From assembly GCA_021292105.1 (NCBI GenBank), contig CM037861.1, forward strand, positions 26,591,110-26,655,109: a DNA stretch of 64,000 nt. The letters run 5' to 3'. Source of the stretch: Anadara kagoshimensis. Lineage: Eukaryota; Mollusca; Bivalvia; Arcoida; Arcidae. Positions 48,719 to 63,184 of the stretch are shown here, one piece after another; position 1 is the first letter of the stretch; each line of letters begins with the position of its first letter. The notes beneath the pieces were generated by a model. That model did no database searches. It was not told the origin of the DNA and worked only from the letters and a program-made list of their open reading frames with translations. The position numbers were made by a program, and so were the translations under genes.

Positions 48719-48961
48719 TCTCTCTCTCTCTTTAAGTTTTTAAAGGGGGGGTTGCAACCCCCGCAACCCCCCCCCCTTAAATCCGCCACTGTATAGAGTA
48801 TGGTCATTGCTTCGAAAGTCAAGGTCACAGATGCGAGTAGCAAGTTTCATAAATATCTAATTATCCACATCAGAGTTATTGCTCCTTAAATGTAGTATTT
48901 ATTGTGTTTTTGTGCTGTTAACGGCCCAGGTGAGCGGTACAGGCCCTATTGGGCCTCTTGT
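47215..48961. mobile_element. Second pearl-like element with 145-bp array, inserted in a MITE and itself interrupted
   Basis: It has the same termini as the copy in WBP11 (AGCTCACCTGGCC with its hairpin partner; right end CCCAGGTGAGCGG followed by CCCTATTGGGCCTCTTG). The landmark AACTATAAAC / AACTATTAAC occurs at 47737, 47882, 48027, 48171, 48316 and 48461: spacing 145, 145, 144, 145, 145. Units alternate between two types, so the real repeat is a 290-bp dimer. A hAT-like MITE (48536-48791) interrupts the end of the array. The element lies inside a TACAGTCAAACC-type MITE whose halves are at 47150-47214 and 48962-49003. Confidence 0.75.
48536..48791. mobile_element. hAT-like MITE, 256 bp, inside the pearl-like element
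   Basis: The ends are CAGGGGCGGATCCAGG on the left and, read inward from the right, CAGTGGCGGATTTAAGG, followed on both sides by G-runs. The 5-bp repeat TATAG flanks it (48531-48535 and 48792-48796). It contains a (CT)n run at about 48688-48733. The CAG(T/G)GGCGGATCCAGG terminus is typical of hAT-type non-autonomous elements in animals. The 5-bp rather than 8-bp flank leaves the superfamily somewhat open. Confidence 0.75.
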
Positions 48962-49021
48962 TACTGGTTCCCTTGGGTGGCCTTTATAGACAGTTTGACT
49001 GTACTCTTGATTGGGACTTAA

Positions 49022-49355
49022 AATAAGCTCTAGTTGGAAGAGTGCTCGCTCTGTAAGTTGGAGGGCGTGGGTTCGAACCCATACTCGGTCTGACCCAAGA
49101 CTTGAAAGTGGGTAGTGACTATTCTTTCACCAAGCACTCGGCATTACAAAATGAAAGTTAAAGTTCTTTGAGATGGGAACTTAAAATAAATGAGGTCTGT
49201 GTCACAGTAGGTGTGGCACAATAAAGATATCTGCTGTATAATGCCATCAGCACAATAAAAATTCAAAATTTCTGCATGTCCACCTATAGCTGGTGACATC
49301 TTGATATAAGTGAAATATTCTTGAATGGGACTTAAACATCATTACTCAACTCAAC
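49022..49355 (+). mobile_element. Full-length tRNA-derived SINE (family A)
   Basis: Head ATAAGCTCTAGTTGGAAGAG and GTGGGTTCGAACCC; tail ACTTAAACATCATTACTCAA. It adjoins the split MITE at 47150-49003. Confidence 0.8.
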
Positions 49356-49787
49356 TCTCTCTCACACACACCTTTTGTCCCATATTGTGTCAAGAACCAG
49401 CAATACACAAACTGTTCAAGGTTAGATTATTAAAAAGAATGTTAAAAATATTTATACAAGTTACTTAGATTAAAATATTGTACAATATTGTACTATTCCA
49501 GAAATGAATATAACTGTGAAATAAACTGGACATAAACAGTTGGATTAACCTTATTGCTGTGAACTTTTGTTTGAAATAAGTACTTACTAAAACACTGATA
49601 AATAGACTGAAAAATTACAAGTACTTTCTGTATTAGAATTATAATGTGTTTCGAAATGCCTCTACAGACAAATATGTTTCTGTATATATTGCTTTTAAGT
49701 TTTTATATTTAAAGTGATTTTGAAATTTTAAAATTTAAAAGATTGTGGAATATTTAACTATTACAAAGACTTAAAATACTAACTAGC

Positions 49788-50009
49788 TACAGTACAGACT
49801 TGTCGAAAGTTTAACACTGAGCAAAGGAAAAGAAGCTGAAGCTCTGTTGCAGAATGGCCAAGATATGGATAGTTATCAGTGACCAAAAAGCTGTCAGTAG
49901 TTGCAGCCGAAAAGCTGCTGGGGTAAAGCTAGCGAGGGGCCGAGATGAACTGCCGATTCGGCATGAATTCGTAACCTTAGTGCTAAACTTTCAACAGGCC
50001 TGCACTGTA
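49788..50009. mobile_element. TACAGTACAGGCCTG-type MITE, copy 2, 222 bp
   Basis: Ends TACAGTACAGACTTGTCGAA and, from the right, TACAGTGCAGGCCTGTTGAA; shares CTAGCGAGG and CCGATTCGGCATGAATTCG-like text with copy 1. Confidence 0.8.
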
Positions 50010-50379
50010 TATATACTCCCGTTCTACTAAGTATGAAATATTTAACTGCTATAATTCAGTACTTAAGATTATAGTATTGGTTTACTTGATCATTTCTCTT
50101 CTATGATTAATTCTTTGTATTGAACTTTGGAAGCAACGACCTCCCACGATTACAGGATTACCCCCACCTAATATGGTGTCTGTCTCCACACCCATTTCTG
50201 ACATACAAGAACCAATACATTCCTGCTCTCTTGCCCATTTGCTAGGCTATGTTTTATGTCTTTTCCGTTCAACTGATTTTTGTTTTAAATTGTTATTCTG
50301 TGAAAAAGGGCAGAACGCAAATAATCCCTGCCTTATCTGAACTAGTGAAGATAATACTTCAAAAGGTACTCTGAAACGA

Positions 50380-50590
50380 AGATCTTAGGGGCAGTGTCTC
50401 ACAACCTAGGTCCAAATCCCACTCCGTCAGTTCCTAGTGTAAGAAGGTTGTTAGTCTTCTTCCAGAAGGTCAGCCGTTTTCTTCAAATCGGCACTCTGGT
50501 TTACTCCACATCCAAGAACTGAATAAATGTGAAATAATCTTGATTTGGATATAAAATACCTTGAAACACTTGAAAGACTATTCGAATAAT
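50380..50590. repeat. SINE-like fragment
   Basis: CTAGGTCCAAATCCCACTCC resembles a B box, and the tail-like text CTTGATTTGGATATAAAATA precedes the LINE fragment. The evidence is thin. Confidence 0.35.
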
Positions 50591-50598
50591 ATTCGAAT

Positions 50599-50784
50599 GA
50601 TATTGATGTCCAGCACATTTTGCTGGATTGTGTTGACTTTGCACCTACAAGGGATACTTTCTATTCAGCAATATCAATGCAAGATCTTTTTAATAATGTC
50701 AGTGGACATCAAATTTTAAACTTCCTTCGGGAAATTAACTTGTATAATAAAATATATTTTTTTAGTTTTAGTTTTACATTTTAA
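50599..50784 (+). mobile_element. 3' end of a LINE reverse-transcriptase frame
   Basis: The frame reads VQHILLDCVDFAPTRDTFYS, then LFNNVSGHQILNFLREINLY and NKI before a TAA at 50782-50784. The pattern H-I-L-L-x-C ... I-L-N-F-L-R-E-I is characteristic of the C-terminus of non-LTR retrotransposon ORF2 proteins. No upstream reverse-transcriptase domain is present, so this is a typical 5'-truncated copy. Confidence 0.75.
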
Positions 50785-51687
50785 TAGTTTGTATTATTGA
50801 AACTATTGTATCTTTTACTTTTTCTAGCCGCGAATAGCTGCAATATTGCTGGGTTATTATGAACATAGAACTACCACTATAAGTGTCATTAAAGTATTGT
50901 TCTACACTATGTGGTTTGTTGTACACACCGATCCATGTTCAAATCACAATCCTAAAAGAAAAACTAAAAATTTGAAATCCGACAGCATTTTTCAGCTTTA
51001 CAGTAAATGTATAGCCATATGCTACTTTTGAATCTCTATAAAAGAATAAGTTCAAAAGAAGTAAATAAATTGCCATTAATACTTTTGAATTGCAGAAAAT
51101 TAAAAAGCACGTAACAATATGAATGATAGTGCACATTATACCAATTACATGTATATTATAGAAACACGAAATACACGGGTTTCCCTCGTTTTCAGCACAA
51201 TATATATGAAACGTATTCTTAGCATACTCTACTTGTGGCATGATTAACTTGAATTCTAATGACTAGTGTATGGACTCCGGGACTTTTCAGTCGGCTCTCA
51301 AATACATTTGAATTTGATATAAGGAGAGCTTTTAGAAGTCTCATGATTGTGTTTGCTTATGGATTCGACACCCTTTAAGCAAACATGAGTATTTAAAACT
51401 TTCTCGACAATTGCAATTTCATTGTTTAATATAAAATTAAAATTTAAATATATTAAGTAAACATAATGAAAACGATCATTTTATATTTTAACACACATCG
51501 TGTTCAGTTAAGATAGTACTTTTGCTGTTTTGTTTAAATTGTGTTTACTTTCCTCCTCAAGTTAATGTTCTTGGTATTTTCTGCAAAGTAATCAACGACA
51601 ATAAAAAACCGTCTTTGATAACATACGACATTTTTCTAGCCTTAACGAGCTTTGAAATATTAGTTGTTCGTCTACTGTATATCTGAG

Positions 51688-51805
51688 GACACGAAATTTA
51701 TTCCCATATCAAGGACAGTGTCCCCATTTTGTGGTAATAGAGTTCTTGAAAAATTTTCCCCAGATTAACAACTGGAGCTCCCCCCTCTCCTCTCTCTCTT
51801 GTTAT
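51688..51805. repeat. Interspersed repeat paired with 54430-54600
   Basis: GTGTCCCCATTTTGTGGTAA and TTTCCCCAGATTAACAACTG followed by GAGC and a CT run are matched at 54500-54585 by GTGTCCCCACTTTGTCAGTG and TTGTCCCCAGATCAACGTCT followed by GGAGC and a CT run. Confidence 0.6.
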
Positions 51806-52218
51806 GATCTTTAAATTGTCATGAAATAAAATATAAGAAAAATAATAGCGTGTGACATTTGTATTTAATAAACGGATTGCTTTCCTAAAAACGTGCGTTT
51901 TGTTTTTTAGCTCGAGACATTGCACAAACAAGGTACATTATGTTCAGCTTGAAATGTTGTACTATTTATTGTCCTACAGAATGCTTGTCAATTAATGATT
52001 TCCTGGACTTAAATGTTCTGTAGGCAAAGACTAATGCAACATGTCCAATAACAAATTAATGTATCAGTTTTAAATGATGAAATCCATTCAATATTTAATA
52101 CTAATGCATTAATGATTTTTTGATTACGTAAACAACTTATTCTAACTGTTGTCACTAAACGAAACCATTTCCTTTCATTAATTGATTTCTTGTTTATTTT
52201 CTTATAGCCTCCCTGTAC

Positions 52219-53500
52219 TTGCTAACTGAATGTTTCGTCTTCTGTAGTGGTTAACAGAATGTTTTGCCTTCCTATGTTTGCTCAGTAGATGTTTTGCCTT
52301 TCTATGCTGGCTCAATAGATGTTTACCTTCCTGTGCTGGCATAACAGATGTTTTGCCTTCCCGTGCTGGTTCAATAGATGTTTCGCCTTCCCGTGTTGGC
52401 TCATTAGATGTTTCGCCTTCCTGTACTGGCTCAATAGATGTTTCGCCTTCATGTGCTGGCTCAATCGACGTTTCGCCTTCCTGTGCTGGCTCAATAGACG
52501 TTTCGCCTTCCTGTGCTGGCTCAATAGATGCTTGGCCTTCATGTACTGACTCAATAGATGTTTCGCCTTCCTGTGCTTGCTCAATAAATATGTGGCCGTC
52601 CTGTGCTGGCTTAATAGATGTTTGGCTGTCCCGTGCTGGCTTAATTAATGTTTGGTCGTATTGTGTTGGCTTAATTGATGTTTCGCCTTCCTGTGCTGGC
52701 TCAATAGATGTTTGGCCTCCCTTGCTGGCTCAATATAGATGTTTGGCAGTCCTGTGTTGGCTTAATAGATGTTTGGCCGTCCCGTGCTGGCTCAGTATAT
52801 GTTTGGCCTTCATGTGCTGGCTCAATAGATGTTTCGCCTCCCTTGCTGGCTCAATATAGATGTTTGGCAGTCCTGTGTTGGCTTAATAGATGTTTCGCCT
52901 TCCCGTGTTGGCTCATTAGATGTTTCACCTTCCTGTGCTGACTCAATAGATGTTTTGCCTTCCTGTTGTTTGACCGTCCTGTGCTGAATCAATAGATGTT
53001 TGGCCGTCCTGTGCTGACTCAATAGATGTTTTGCCTTCCTGTTGTTTGACCGTCCTGTGCTGAATCAATAGATGTTTGGCCGTCCTGTGCTGGATCAATA
53101 GATGTTTTGCCTTCCTGTTGTTTGACCGTCCTGTGCTGAATCAATAGATGTTTGGCCGTCCTGTGCTGGATCAATAGACGTTTTGCCTTCCTGTGTTGGC
53201 TCATTAGATGTTTCGCCTTCTTGTTCTGGCTTAATAGATGTTTTGCCTTTCTGTGCTGGCTCAATAGATGTTTCGCCTTCCTGTACTGGCTCAATAGATG
53301 TTTTGCCTTCCTGTGCTGGCTCAATAGATGTTTCGCCTTCCCGTGCTTACTCAATGTAATGGCAAAATGGATGCTTCGTCTTCATATGCTGGCTCAATAG
53401 ATGTTTTGCCCTCCTATGTTGGCTCAATAGCTGTTTTGCCTTCCTGTACTGGCTCAATAGACGTTTTGTCTTCCTGTTTTGTCTAACTGAGTGTTTCGTC
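52219..53500. repeat. Minisatellite, about 30-bp unit, some 42 units
   Basis: The unit is about TGTTTCGCCTTCCTGTGCTG plus GCTCAATAGA. Variants group by position: GCCTTC units at both sides and GGCCGTC units in the middle. Higher-order copies exist: a 76-bp unit ending TTGTTTGACCGTCC (landmark CTTCCTGTTG at 52959, 53035, 53111) and a 121-bp repeat around CCTCCCTTGCTGGC (52716 and 52837). Because 30 is divisible by 3, several frames on both strands stay open (for example 10-residue repeats SPSCAGSIDV and, reversed, SQHRKAKHLL). No start context, splice signal or known protein supports coding. Confidence 0.85.
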
Positions 53501-54263
53501 TTGAAAGTTATTTTAATGGTTATGCTTCATTTCATTTTAGTTCCATCTGTAGGCCTGAAAAACTAAATGAGACAAACAAAACATGTAGTCAAAGGAAAGC
53601 ATTTGTGACTTGAATCTCCTCTCATTTTTTTGCCCCGGTTTGTCCTCGACTTCGTGTATATTTTTCCCTTCCCTTCAATTTAAATGAAACCGATATTTCA
53701 CTTTTTAAAATATAAGTAGGCCTATTATAAACAGAATGTGCAGAAAAGGCAAACGTGTACAACATCTCGTTGCAAGAAAGAACAAATGTATACGCCCGTT
53801 TCTCAAACTTATCAGACCAAATCAATTTCATTTATGAAATCGATTTCTTATAAATATAAGAAACCTATTACGTATTTTTAACTTAAATGTAAAATCAGGC
53901 CGGGTACTATTAATTGATTTTTATTTCAGAATTTCACGGATGTCTTGATTCCATTGTAAGACGGAAGGCCCTATTAAGTAAATAATGCGATAGAAAATCG
54001 AACCTATTTACTGACTGGCCTTAAAATCAATAAAATGATTAAATTACATTGAAATATCTACATAACTATAGATCTAATGACGTATGTCACTTATTGTGTG
54101 TAGTCATCAACGCCGTGTTTAGAATAAGACGGAATATTGTACAATTTTTATATAAGTATGAATAACTGTGTATTTTACAAGTTCATTCGCTTAATTCGCT
54201 TAGTACGGAAAGCTCATCATGGAAAGTGATAATATTGACAACACCCAATTCTAAAAATGTCAA

Positions 54264-54348
<85 letters not shown>

Positions 54349-54693
54349 GATACTTTAACAGTGTGGAACAAATAAGATAAATAGTAGGGGGAAATGTGAG
54401 ATGTTAGTTCTTTTACCCGTGATGTGAAGACATTTTTTCTCTGGGGGAAATTTAACCAACCTACTGTTGATATGTGGACATCCCCACGACAACGGTGGTG
54501 TCCCCACTTTGTCAGTGATGGAGATAAAATTGTCCCCAGATCAACGTCTGGAGCATGTCTCTCTCTCTCTCTCTCTCATAATGATAGTCTAAATATTTTT
54601 TCGGTATTCTATCCTCTTAGCAATTTCAAGCATCAATACATTTTGGTGTTACCCTTTTGTAAATAAAAGAAATTTATTTATTTATTTATTATT

Positions 54694-54724
<31 letters not shown>

Positions 54725-55518
54725 CTAGTATTCAATTAATTCTGTGACAAGTTGGAACAAGAATTTTGAATGAATCGTGAGTGCAATAAGTTATAATTTT
54801 ACAAAAACCACCCCCGAACTTTAATTATGTTATTTTTGCGCGAAACATTTCCACAAATTAAATGATGTATTGTTATCGTATAACGTATTAATTCAAATTG
54901 AACTGTAAAAATAACTGACCATAAGACGTATGATTTTAATTATTTAACTGAGCAGGGGTCATAATTAGAAACAAAGAACAGCGGGAATTTATGGGGAATA
55001 ATGTTTAAACTACCCGTGAAGTTTCCCTCGGAGTTCCAACTGCGTGAATGACCACATGTTCAAACTTGATTTATATATTTTTTATATATGGTATAATTTT
55101 ATTTCCTTTTTTGATTAGTAAAGACCATGATCTATTGTGTCCGTTTTATTGGGTATGAATGAGGTCGCATTAGGTGTAGTAGGGGGATTAAATTAATATT
55201 AAAACCTGTAAAACATGAGAGAAAAGTATATTATAATGTATTATTGTACATAAGTAAAACCGACACTTATAAACCATCTTCTAATTGTAAACTCGCTTTA
55301 ATTCGTTTATGTGTATATTAAAACTTTGGATTTTCGATTTAAATCCATTGTCCTAAACAAAAGAACAAAATCAGTTTAATATGTTTTGAATACTACTTTT
55401 CCGTTTCGAAAATACAGTGAGTCACCTCTTGCTCAGTAAAAAATATACCATGCTTTCTATATGCGCAGTTTAATTTTTTTTTTTTCAAAGCTGAAATAAA
55501 GCTGAAATGCAAAAACTT

Positions 55519-55568
<50 letters not shown>

Positions 55569-55748
55569 TAAGTTTGAACATAGGTTCGTTCCTTTTATAA
55601 AGTCGATTATTGTTATTATCATTATTTTTCCCATATAAGGAGATGTTTTAATCAATAATAACGATATAAGAAATCTTTCAAGTTATAGAATTATCGATCT
55701 TCCGAAAAAACATAATCGATTTGAATTTATTTATTTTATTTTATTTTA

Positions 55749-55790
<42 letters not shown>

Positions 55791-56500
55791 GATTATCAAT
55801 AAATATTGACTTTGGTGATTGATTAATTCACACAATATTTTTTCATGTTTGAAGGTAAATTAAATCGGGTTTATTATTATTATTATTTATTTTTTGGGGG
55901 GAGAGGGGGGGTTTGGGGTGTCTTTTCTTGCGTTGTGTATTGATATTTACGGAAAAAAAGTTTGTCTAATACACCGAGCGTATTTGGTGATTATCAGTAT
56001 GATAAGCTTCCCATTTATTACTTAAGGTATTTTTACCGAATGTTCATGTAAGCTTCAAAGTTTGTGTCGTGGTTTTGTCGTATTTTCCCCCTAATTTCTG
56101 AAAACATTGCTGCATGAGCAATGTCAGGCTCAGAAGTAAGGGTATAAATGGAACTCCTTTTTCAATAAAGGAGTCAAACTGGCACAACTTCATCTAGACA
56201 GACCACAAAACAAACGAACACATTACACATAAAGCATAGACAAGCAAGCTCATGTTGAAGTAACGACACGTATCTGCAGACTGTGTATTCAATTTTGTCT
56301 ACGCACATTATTTTAGTACTTTAAATTTCTCGCATTGTCAATATTTATCTTTGTAAGGAAGACGACTATCTCAAGTTCTTTGCAGGGTATTTAAAGTCCC
56401 AAGATTCGACCCAAAATATTTTGAAACATGGTAGTTTTTTTCAATATAAACAGACCAAAACAAATTAATGAATGTACTACTTGGATAACCCCGATGACCC
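53501..56500. other. AT-rich intergenic DNA with microsatellites
   Basis: Contains a (CT)n tract with a small interruption (54267-54345), (TTTA)n (54667-54725), a run of about 42 T (55522-55563) and (TTA)n (55740-55790), plus one copy of the repeat at 54430. No gene is seen. Confidence 0.7.
54430..54600. repeat. Interspersed repeat paired with 51688-51805
   Basis: See the paired copy; this one carries an extra upstream block (ATGTGGACATCCCCACGACA). Confidence 0.6.
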
Positions 56501-56980
56501 CAATACATTAAACGGTAACCAATCCCTGACAGCGTTAATACGCTTGGTATCTGTCACCAACCAATCAATGATTGCGACACAACGTGCACGGACTAACTGT
56601 TTATTTCCCGCAACCATAGTCGAATACACAACACGGTGATCAACCAATCAAAGCAAATACACTATTTACAATAGTTTACATTGTTGCTACGATTGGGGTT
56701 ATTCATTAGGCAATGCATGTGTATATACTTTCATTTCATGTTATGTATCTTTATAAGTTTAGATCTGTCTCAAGAACGAAATAATTTATAAATTTTGGCA
56801 AAAATGGGAAAAAATATTAACTGAGATGAAAAAAAGCCGGTAAAAATTGTTAAAATCTGTTGATTAAACGCATGCTGATATTTTACCGGCAAGATCAAGG
56901 AACAAGCTTGGGCTTATCTGGAGGAGGTATAAAACTTCAATCGTCACCTGTGCAGCTAAAGTGAACATTTTTCAGTTCAG
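56500..56980 (+). promoter_or_regulatory. FOXJ1: Probable FOXJ1 promoter and 5'UTR exon
   Basis: A TATAAAA box lies at 56928-56934. About 25-50 bp downstream, GTGCAGC or TTCAGTTC could be the initiator, and a donor GTAAGA at 56981 ends a short non-coding first exon that would splice to the acceptor TTTCACAG at 58520. Upstream are several CCAAT boxes on the plus strand (ACCAATCCC near 56519, ACCAATCAATG near 56562, ACCAATCAAAG near 56644), an RFX-like half site GGTAAC (56515) and a 10-bp inverted repeat GCCGGTAAAA / TTTTACCGGC (56836-56845 and 56881-56890). An E-box CACCTG follows the TATA box. Assignment to FOXJ1 is by position. Confidence 0.5.
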
Positions 56981-58609
56981 GTAAGAATATGCCGATAAGG
57001 TTATAACAATGCTTTTTCTTTTTTAATTATGACATGTTTCGTCTCATTTTAAGGAATTGTTATTGACAAATTGAAAGTGTTCAACTGCCTTGATTTGTGT
57101 ATACACGTGTCAGCCTTGTTATAAATAGACGGCTCTAGTCCAATCAAATTAAGGCGTTAATGTGGATTAAGATTTTGACGCGGTTTTACCTTGCATGCCC
57201 ATACCTATATATATTTAAATGCAATGGGGGTTTTTAACTGTCTGAACATGTAGAATATTGACACACCTTCTAAAAGAGTTCCAACAAAGTGACATTTCAT
57301 TTTTAACTGACCTCAAGACTTGGTCTAAAGACAAGCTTCAGATAACTGGACACAAAGATTTTAAAGGAACACCTGGAATAAAAATTCTGATTGTTCAGGT
57401 ATTTTGCACATTTTGATATTTTTCATTTCATTTTAAAAAATAATACTTTTTAATAAATAAAACAATTTTATCTAGCTGAAGGTCTTATAAAACACTACAT
57501 TGACTATTTTAGCAAAATATTTGAGATCCTTATTGGAATTATTAATTTTTCTGCAAAATATTTTTTTTTCATTTTGTGCTCAAATGTTGCAGTTTAATAA
57601 TTTTGTGAATTAATTAATTAATTAAAATACATGCATGTTAATAAAAATAAATGTAAATTAATTTAATTAAATCAATAATAATGAATAAGTAATAATAAAT
57701 AAATGCAATACTCTTGAATTTTCTGTAGTGTCATTTTTATAGAAGTTTATACCGGTATTTGATATGCATGTGATATAATGAAAAAAGGTACCGGGTATAT
57801 ATATCTACAAATGTCAATACATCTACTTCAATGAAAGGTTAAGTAGGTCATCTTGTCTTAAATGGTGTCACATTAATTCCAATTGTCTTATTAATTTTAT
57901 TTTCACTTTTTGATTAAATTACAAATATTATGTTGATATTCATGCAGGATTGAGCATGTTTGTAAATAAAGCATATTAAAATTCATCATTTTTTGATCAG
58001 GAGTTATTGACCTTGAAAAAAATATATGGGTTTAATTCACATATATATAGAGTGTATAATGTATAAAATGAAATTTTGGAAATGTCATTAATGTAATTGT
58101 TTTTAAATCATTTAATCAATGTTTTATTTTTTTTTAAATTTTTTAAAATTGTAATTTTTCATTGTTAATAGAGACAATTTTTTTTTAACTCAATGTGAAT
58201 ATTATATGTACATATTGAGATTTCCATACATAGAATATTTGCAATATAAATACGGAATTTGATATAAATTAGATTAAATTTTTGGATAATCGGAAAGAGA
58301 TGTCATAAATCGAGAAAAAATGTCTTTTCATTACATGTAATGTTTCTTAGCTTTACAGTACTTGTCCACTGTAACACTTACCCTATACTTATGAACACCA
58401 GATTTATTTATTTATTTATTTATTTGTTTATTTTACAGCTAATGTGTTTATTTATTTATGTATTTATTTATTTTACAGCTAAGTTAATGTTAATGTTGAC
58501 TTACTTTTTTTATTTCACAGAATAAACAAATTATTGTGTGTTTCTGCTAAACAGCCAAAACGAAGTTCCCACAGGCATATACGGTGCAGAGGCATCAGAG
58601 GTCGGGAAG
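56981..58609 (+). other. FOXJ1: Probable FOXJ1 5' intron and start of the first coding exon
   Basis: AT-rich sequence from the proposed donor at 56981 to the acceptor at 58520, with repeated TTTATTTATTTA runs (58401-58475). The 89 bp from 58521 to 58609 would be 5'UTR. The frame is open upstream to a GTG at 58538, but the first in-frame ATG is 58610. Confidence 0.45.
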
Positions 58610-61021
<2,412 letters not shown>

Positions 61022-61690
61022 CTCCATTTGAACAAATTCAAACTTCATCATTGTGCTCAATTTTGTCATTGCCAGTATATACATAAAGTGTGTGTGTGCA
61101 TGTGTATATGCCTGTGTGTGTGTTTGTGTGTAAAGGGTGAATTTGCATGAAAAACATATTTTTCAGAAATATTTATATTCCTTACAACAGGTTAAGAAAT
61201 AATCTTATATTTTTGAGTGATGTTTTTTAAATCATGATATTCAGATCGTCATTATTGGCCAGTTTCAGCTACTGTAGATATATATATATATATAGGTTAC
61301 TGGTACACATGGGTCAGATGAGGAAATTATCTCATTATGGAAACATTTCCTGTCTGTTGCTCCATGTTTACTGTTTTGTTTTGTTTTGTTTTCTTACAAG
61401 TGTGAGTTTTATAATAGGTACAAAAATATACCTAATATATAAATAGCAAATACTCATAGATGTGAAGCTTTCAAAAAAACATTTTAACCTACGTGTGCGA
61501 TTTTAAAGAGTGCAAAAAATGTTCTTGAAGGCTACTTAAAACATTCTACATCTATAACATATTTTTATCACTTTCCGTCCATTTTTACATTTTTCACATA
61601 CATATTTCATATGCATTTGTCATACATTTTATATCATCATTTGAAATACTAAATCAGGTCTCAATTTGAATAAAACACTTGATTGTTATC
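61022..61690 (+). other. FOXJ1: FOXJ1 3'UTR with poly(A) signal
   Basis: An AATAAA lies at 61669-61674, about 650 bp after the stop; cleavage would follow near 61690. The region includes GT-rich (61088-61132) and TA-rich (61280-61295) stretches. Confidence 0.6.
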
Positions 61691-62651
61691 TTTGTGTTAA
61701 CCTTGCCTTAATAATCATGAAATTAAGATTACTGTAATTCTGGGAAAAGTTGAAGATATTTGTCAAATCATGATTTTAAAACAATTTGAATTAATTCAAA
61801 CATAACTTTTTAAAAAAAAAAAAAAAAAACCTGAAAATTCTTAACGTAACATAGCTACTTTTAAACTATGTGCATATTTATATTTGATATCTTATTTTTT
61901 TACACTCGATTGTCAGAGTAAGTTTTAGCATCTCCATGTGGCCTGTCAGTGCATTGCAGACCATACTTTTCTTACAGACGTTATAGTTTGTGGTTATAAA
62001 TAGAAAGGTATATACCATGATCAGTATCCCCATGTTTTATAGAGCTGTTTTAAAAATGTGTATATTTATTTTTTATTTATACATCATAAAGTATTGGCTT
62101 AAGTTATCAATTTTAAAGAATTATAATTTATTTTATGTCAAAGCTTCTGTGATAGTCTATATAGATTCAAGTTTATATATACCGCACACAAAGATTAAAA
62201 TTAACAGCCATAGATACATTCAGTAGTCCCATATCTTAGGCAATTCAGCAATAGCTATCTAGCTCTACATGTTCAAAGCATGGCTCTTGCTCTACAAAAT
62301 GGTTTTACCGTAAATTAAAATTTTTCATGATGAATTTAAATCTTTGAATAGTTATTACATTGAATTAAAAATCAGAAAATGGAATACTTTTTTTGTTTGA
62401 CAAGAAATTTATAAGTGAACTTAGGTTTTTATTTTTGACAAGGAATTTATGAGAAATTGTCTTAATTTGAACAAGAAACTTATCAAAGCAATATTTAACA
62501 TTACAAAAATCCATTTTATATTTTCATAATGATAAATTAAACATGTTTAATTTCTGAAACATTTTTTAAAGAATGGAAATTAGCAAAAAATAAAAAAAAA
62601 GGGAGATAAATCTTTTACAATAGAATTTCCAAAACAAACTTGGGTTTTGAA
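61691..62651. other. AT-rich intergenic DNA
   Basis: Only a run of A (61814-61829) and AT-rich sequence are seen; the short open stretch at 61990-62226 translates to low-complexity residues. Confidence 0.6.
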
Positions 62652-62821
62652 CTATAGTCCATCCATGATCTGATGGCAGAGTGTTTATAAACACGGACGG
62701 GTTTAAAAATCGCATATAGATGTAAGTAGCATATCACTGTATGTGTATAATCATGCAGCTCACGCTTTGTTACAATTAACCTAATATTGAAATACTTTGC
62801 CATCAGATCATGGACGACCTA
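62652..62821. mobile_element. MITE with TGATCTGATGGCA ends
   Basis: Left TAGTCCATCCATGATCTGAT and, from the right, TAGGTCGTCCATGATCTGAT, followed on both sides by GGCA; TA at each end. About 170 bp, non-coding. Confidence 0.7.
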
Positions 62822-63184
62822 TACAGTGAGCCATATTTTTAAATAAAAACTGTTATATGTTTTGAGTACCACTACAGTATTAGCTCTGCTCTGGCTGTGA
62901 TTATTTTAGTTATAATGTATCAGAGTAGGATATCAGCCCTCTGCCGTCCAGTCATTTATGACATCATTATCATTATAATCATTAATCGTTGTCACCTCAA
63001 ACATGGTCACTTAGGACTTTGTGTGGGCGTGTGTGTTAAATCTTTGTTATCAGATTATTTATTTATTTATTTTATGACTTAATGCAAAAAAGAAAAAATA
63101 CAAGAAAGAGTGAAAAACTTTAATTTACATTGTTGTTGTTTTTTCTACTCGGCTAATATTGAACTGTCCTAAAACTAATGTTTG

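Larger units (their letters stand above)
47150..49003. mobile_element. TACAGTCAAACC-type MITE, split in two by the pearl-like element
   Basis: The left half (47150-47214, TACAGACTAACCTGCC) and right half (48962-49003, ending CAGTTTGACTGTA) together correspond to the uninterrupted copies at 12716-12904 and 45202-45390. The break lies in a T-rich spot, as expected for Helentron-type insertion. Confidence 0.7.

Noticed and set aside
50939-51241. 100-codon open frame on minus
   Set aside because: AT-rich chance frame without recognisable features or splice signals.
54183-54371. Open frame through (CT)n on minus
   Set aside because: Arg-Glu repeats are a by-product of the microsatellite.
58538-58609. 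Upstream extension of FOXJ1
   Set aside because: It would need a GTG start and lies in probable 5'UTR after the acceptor at 58520.
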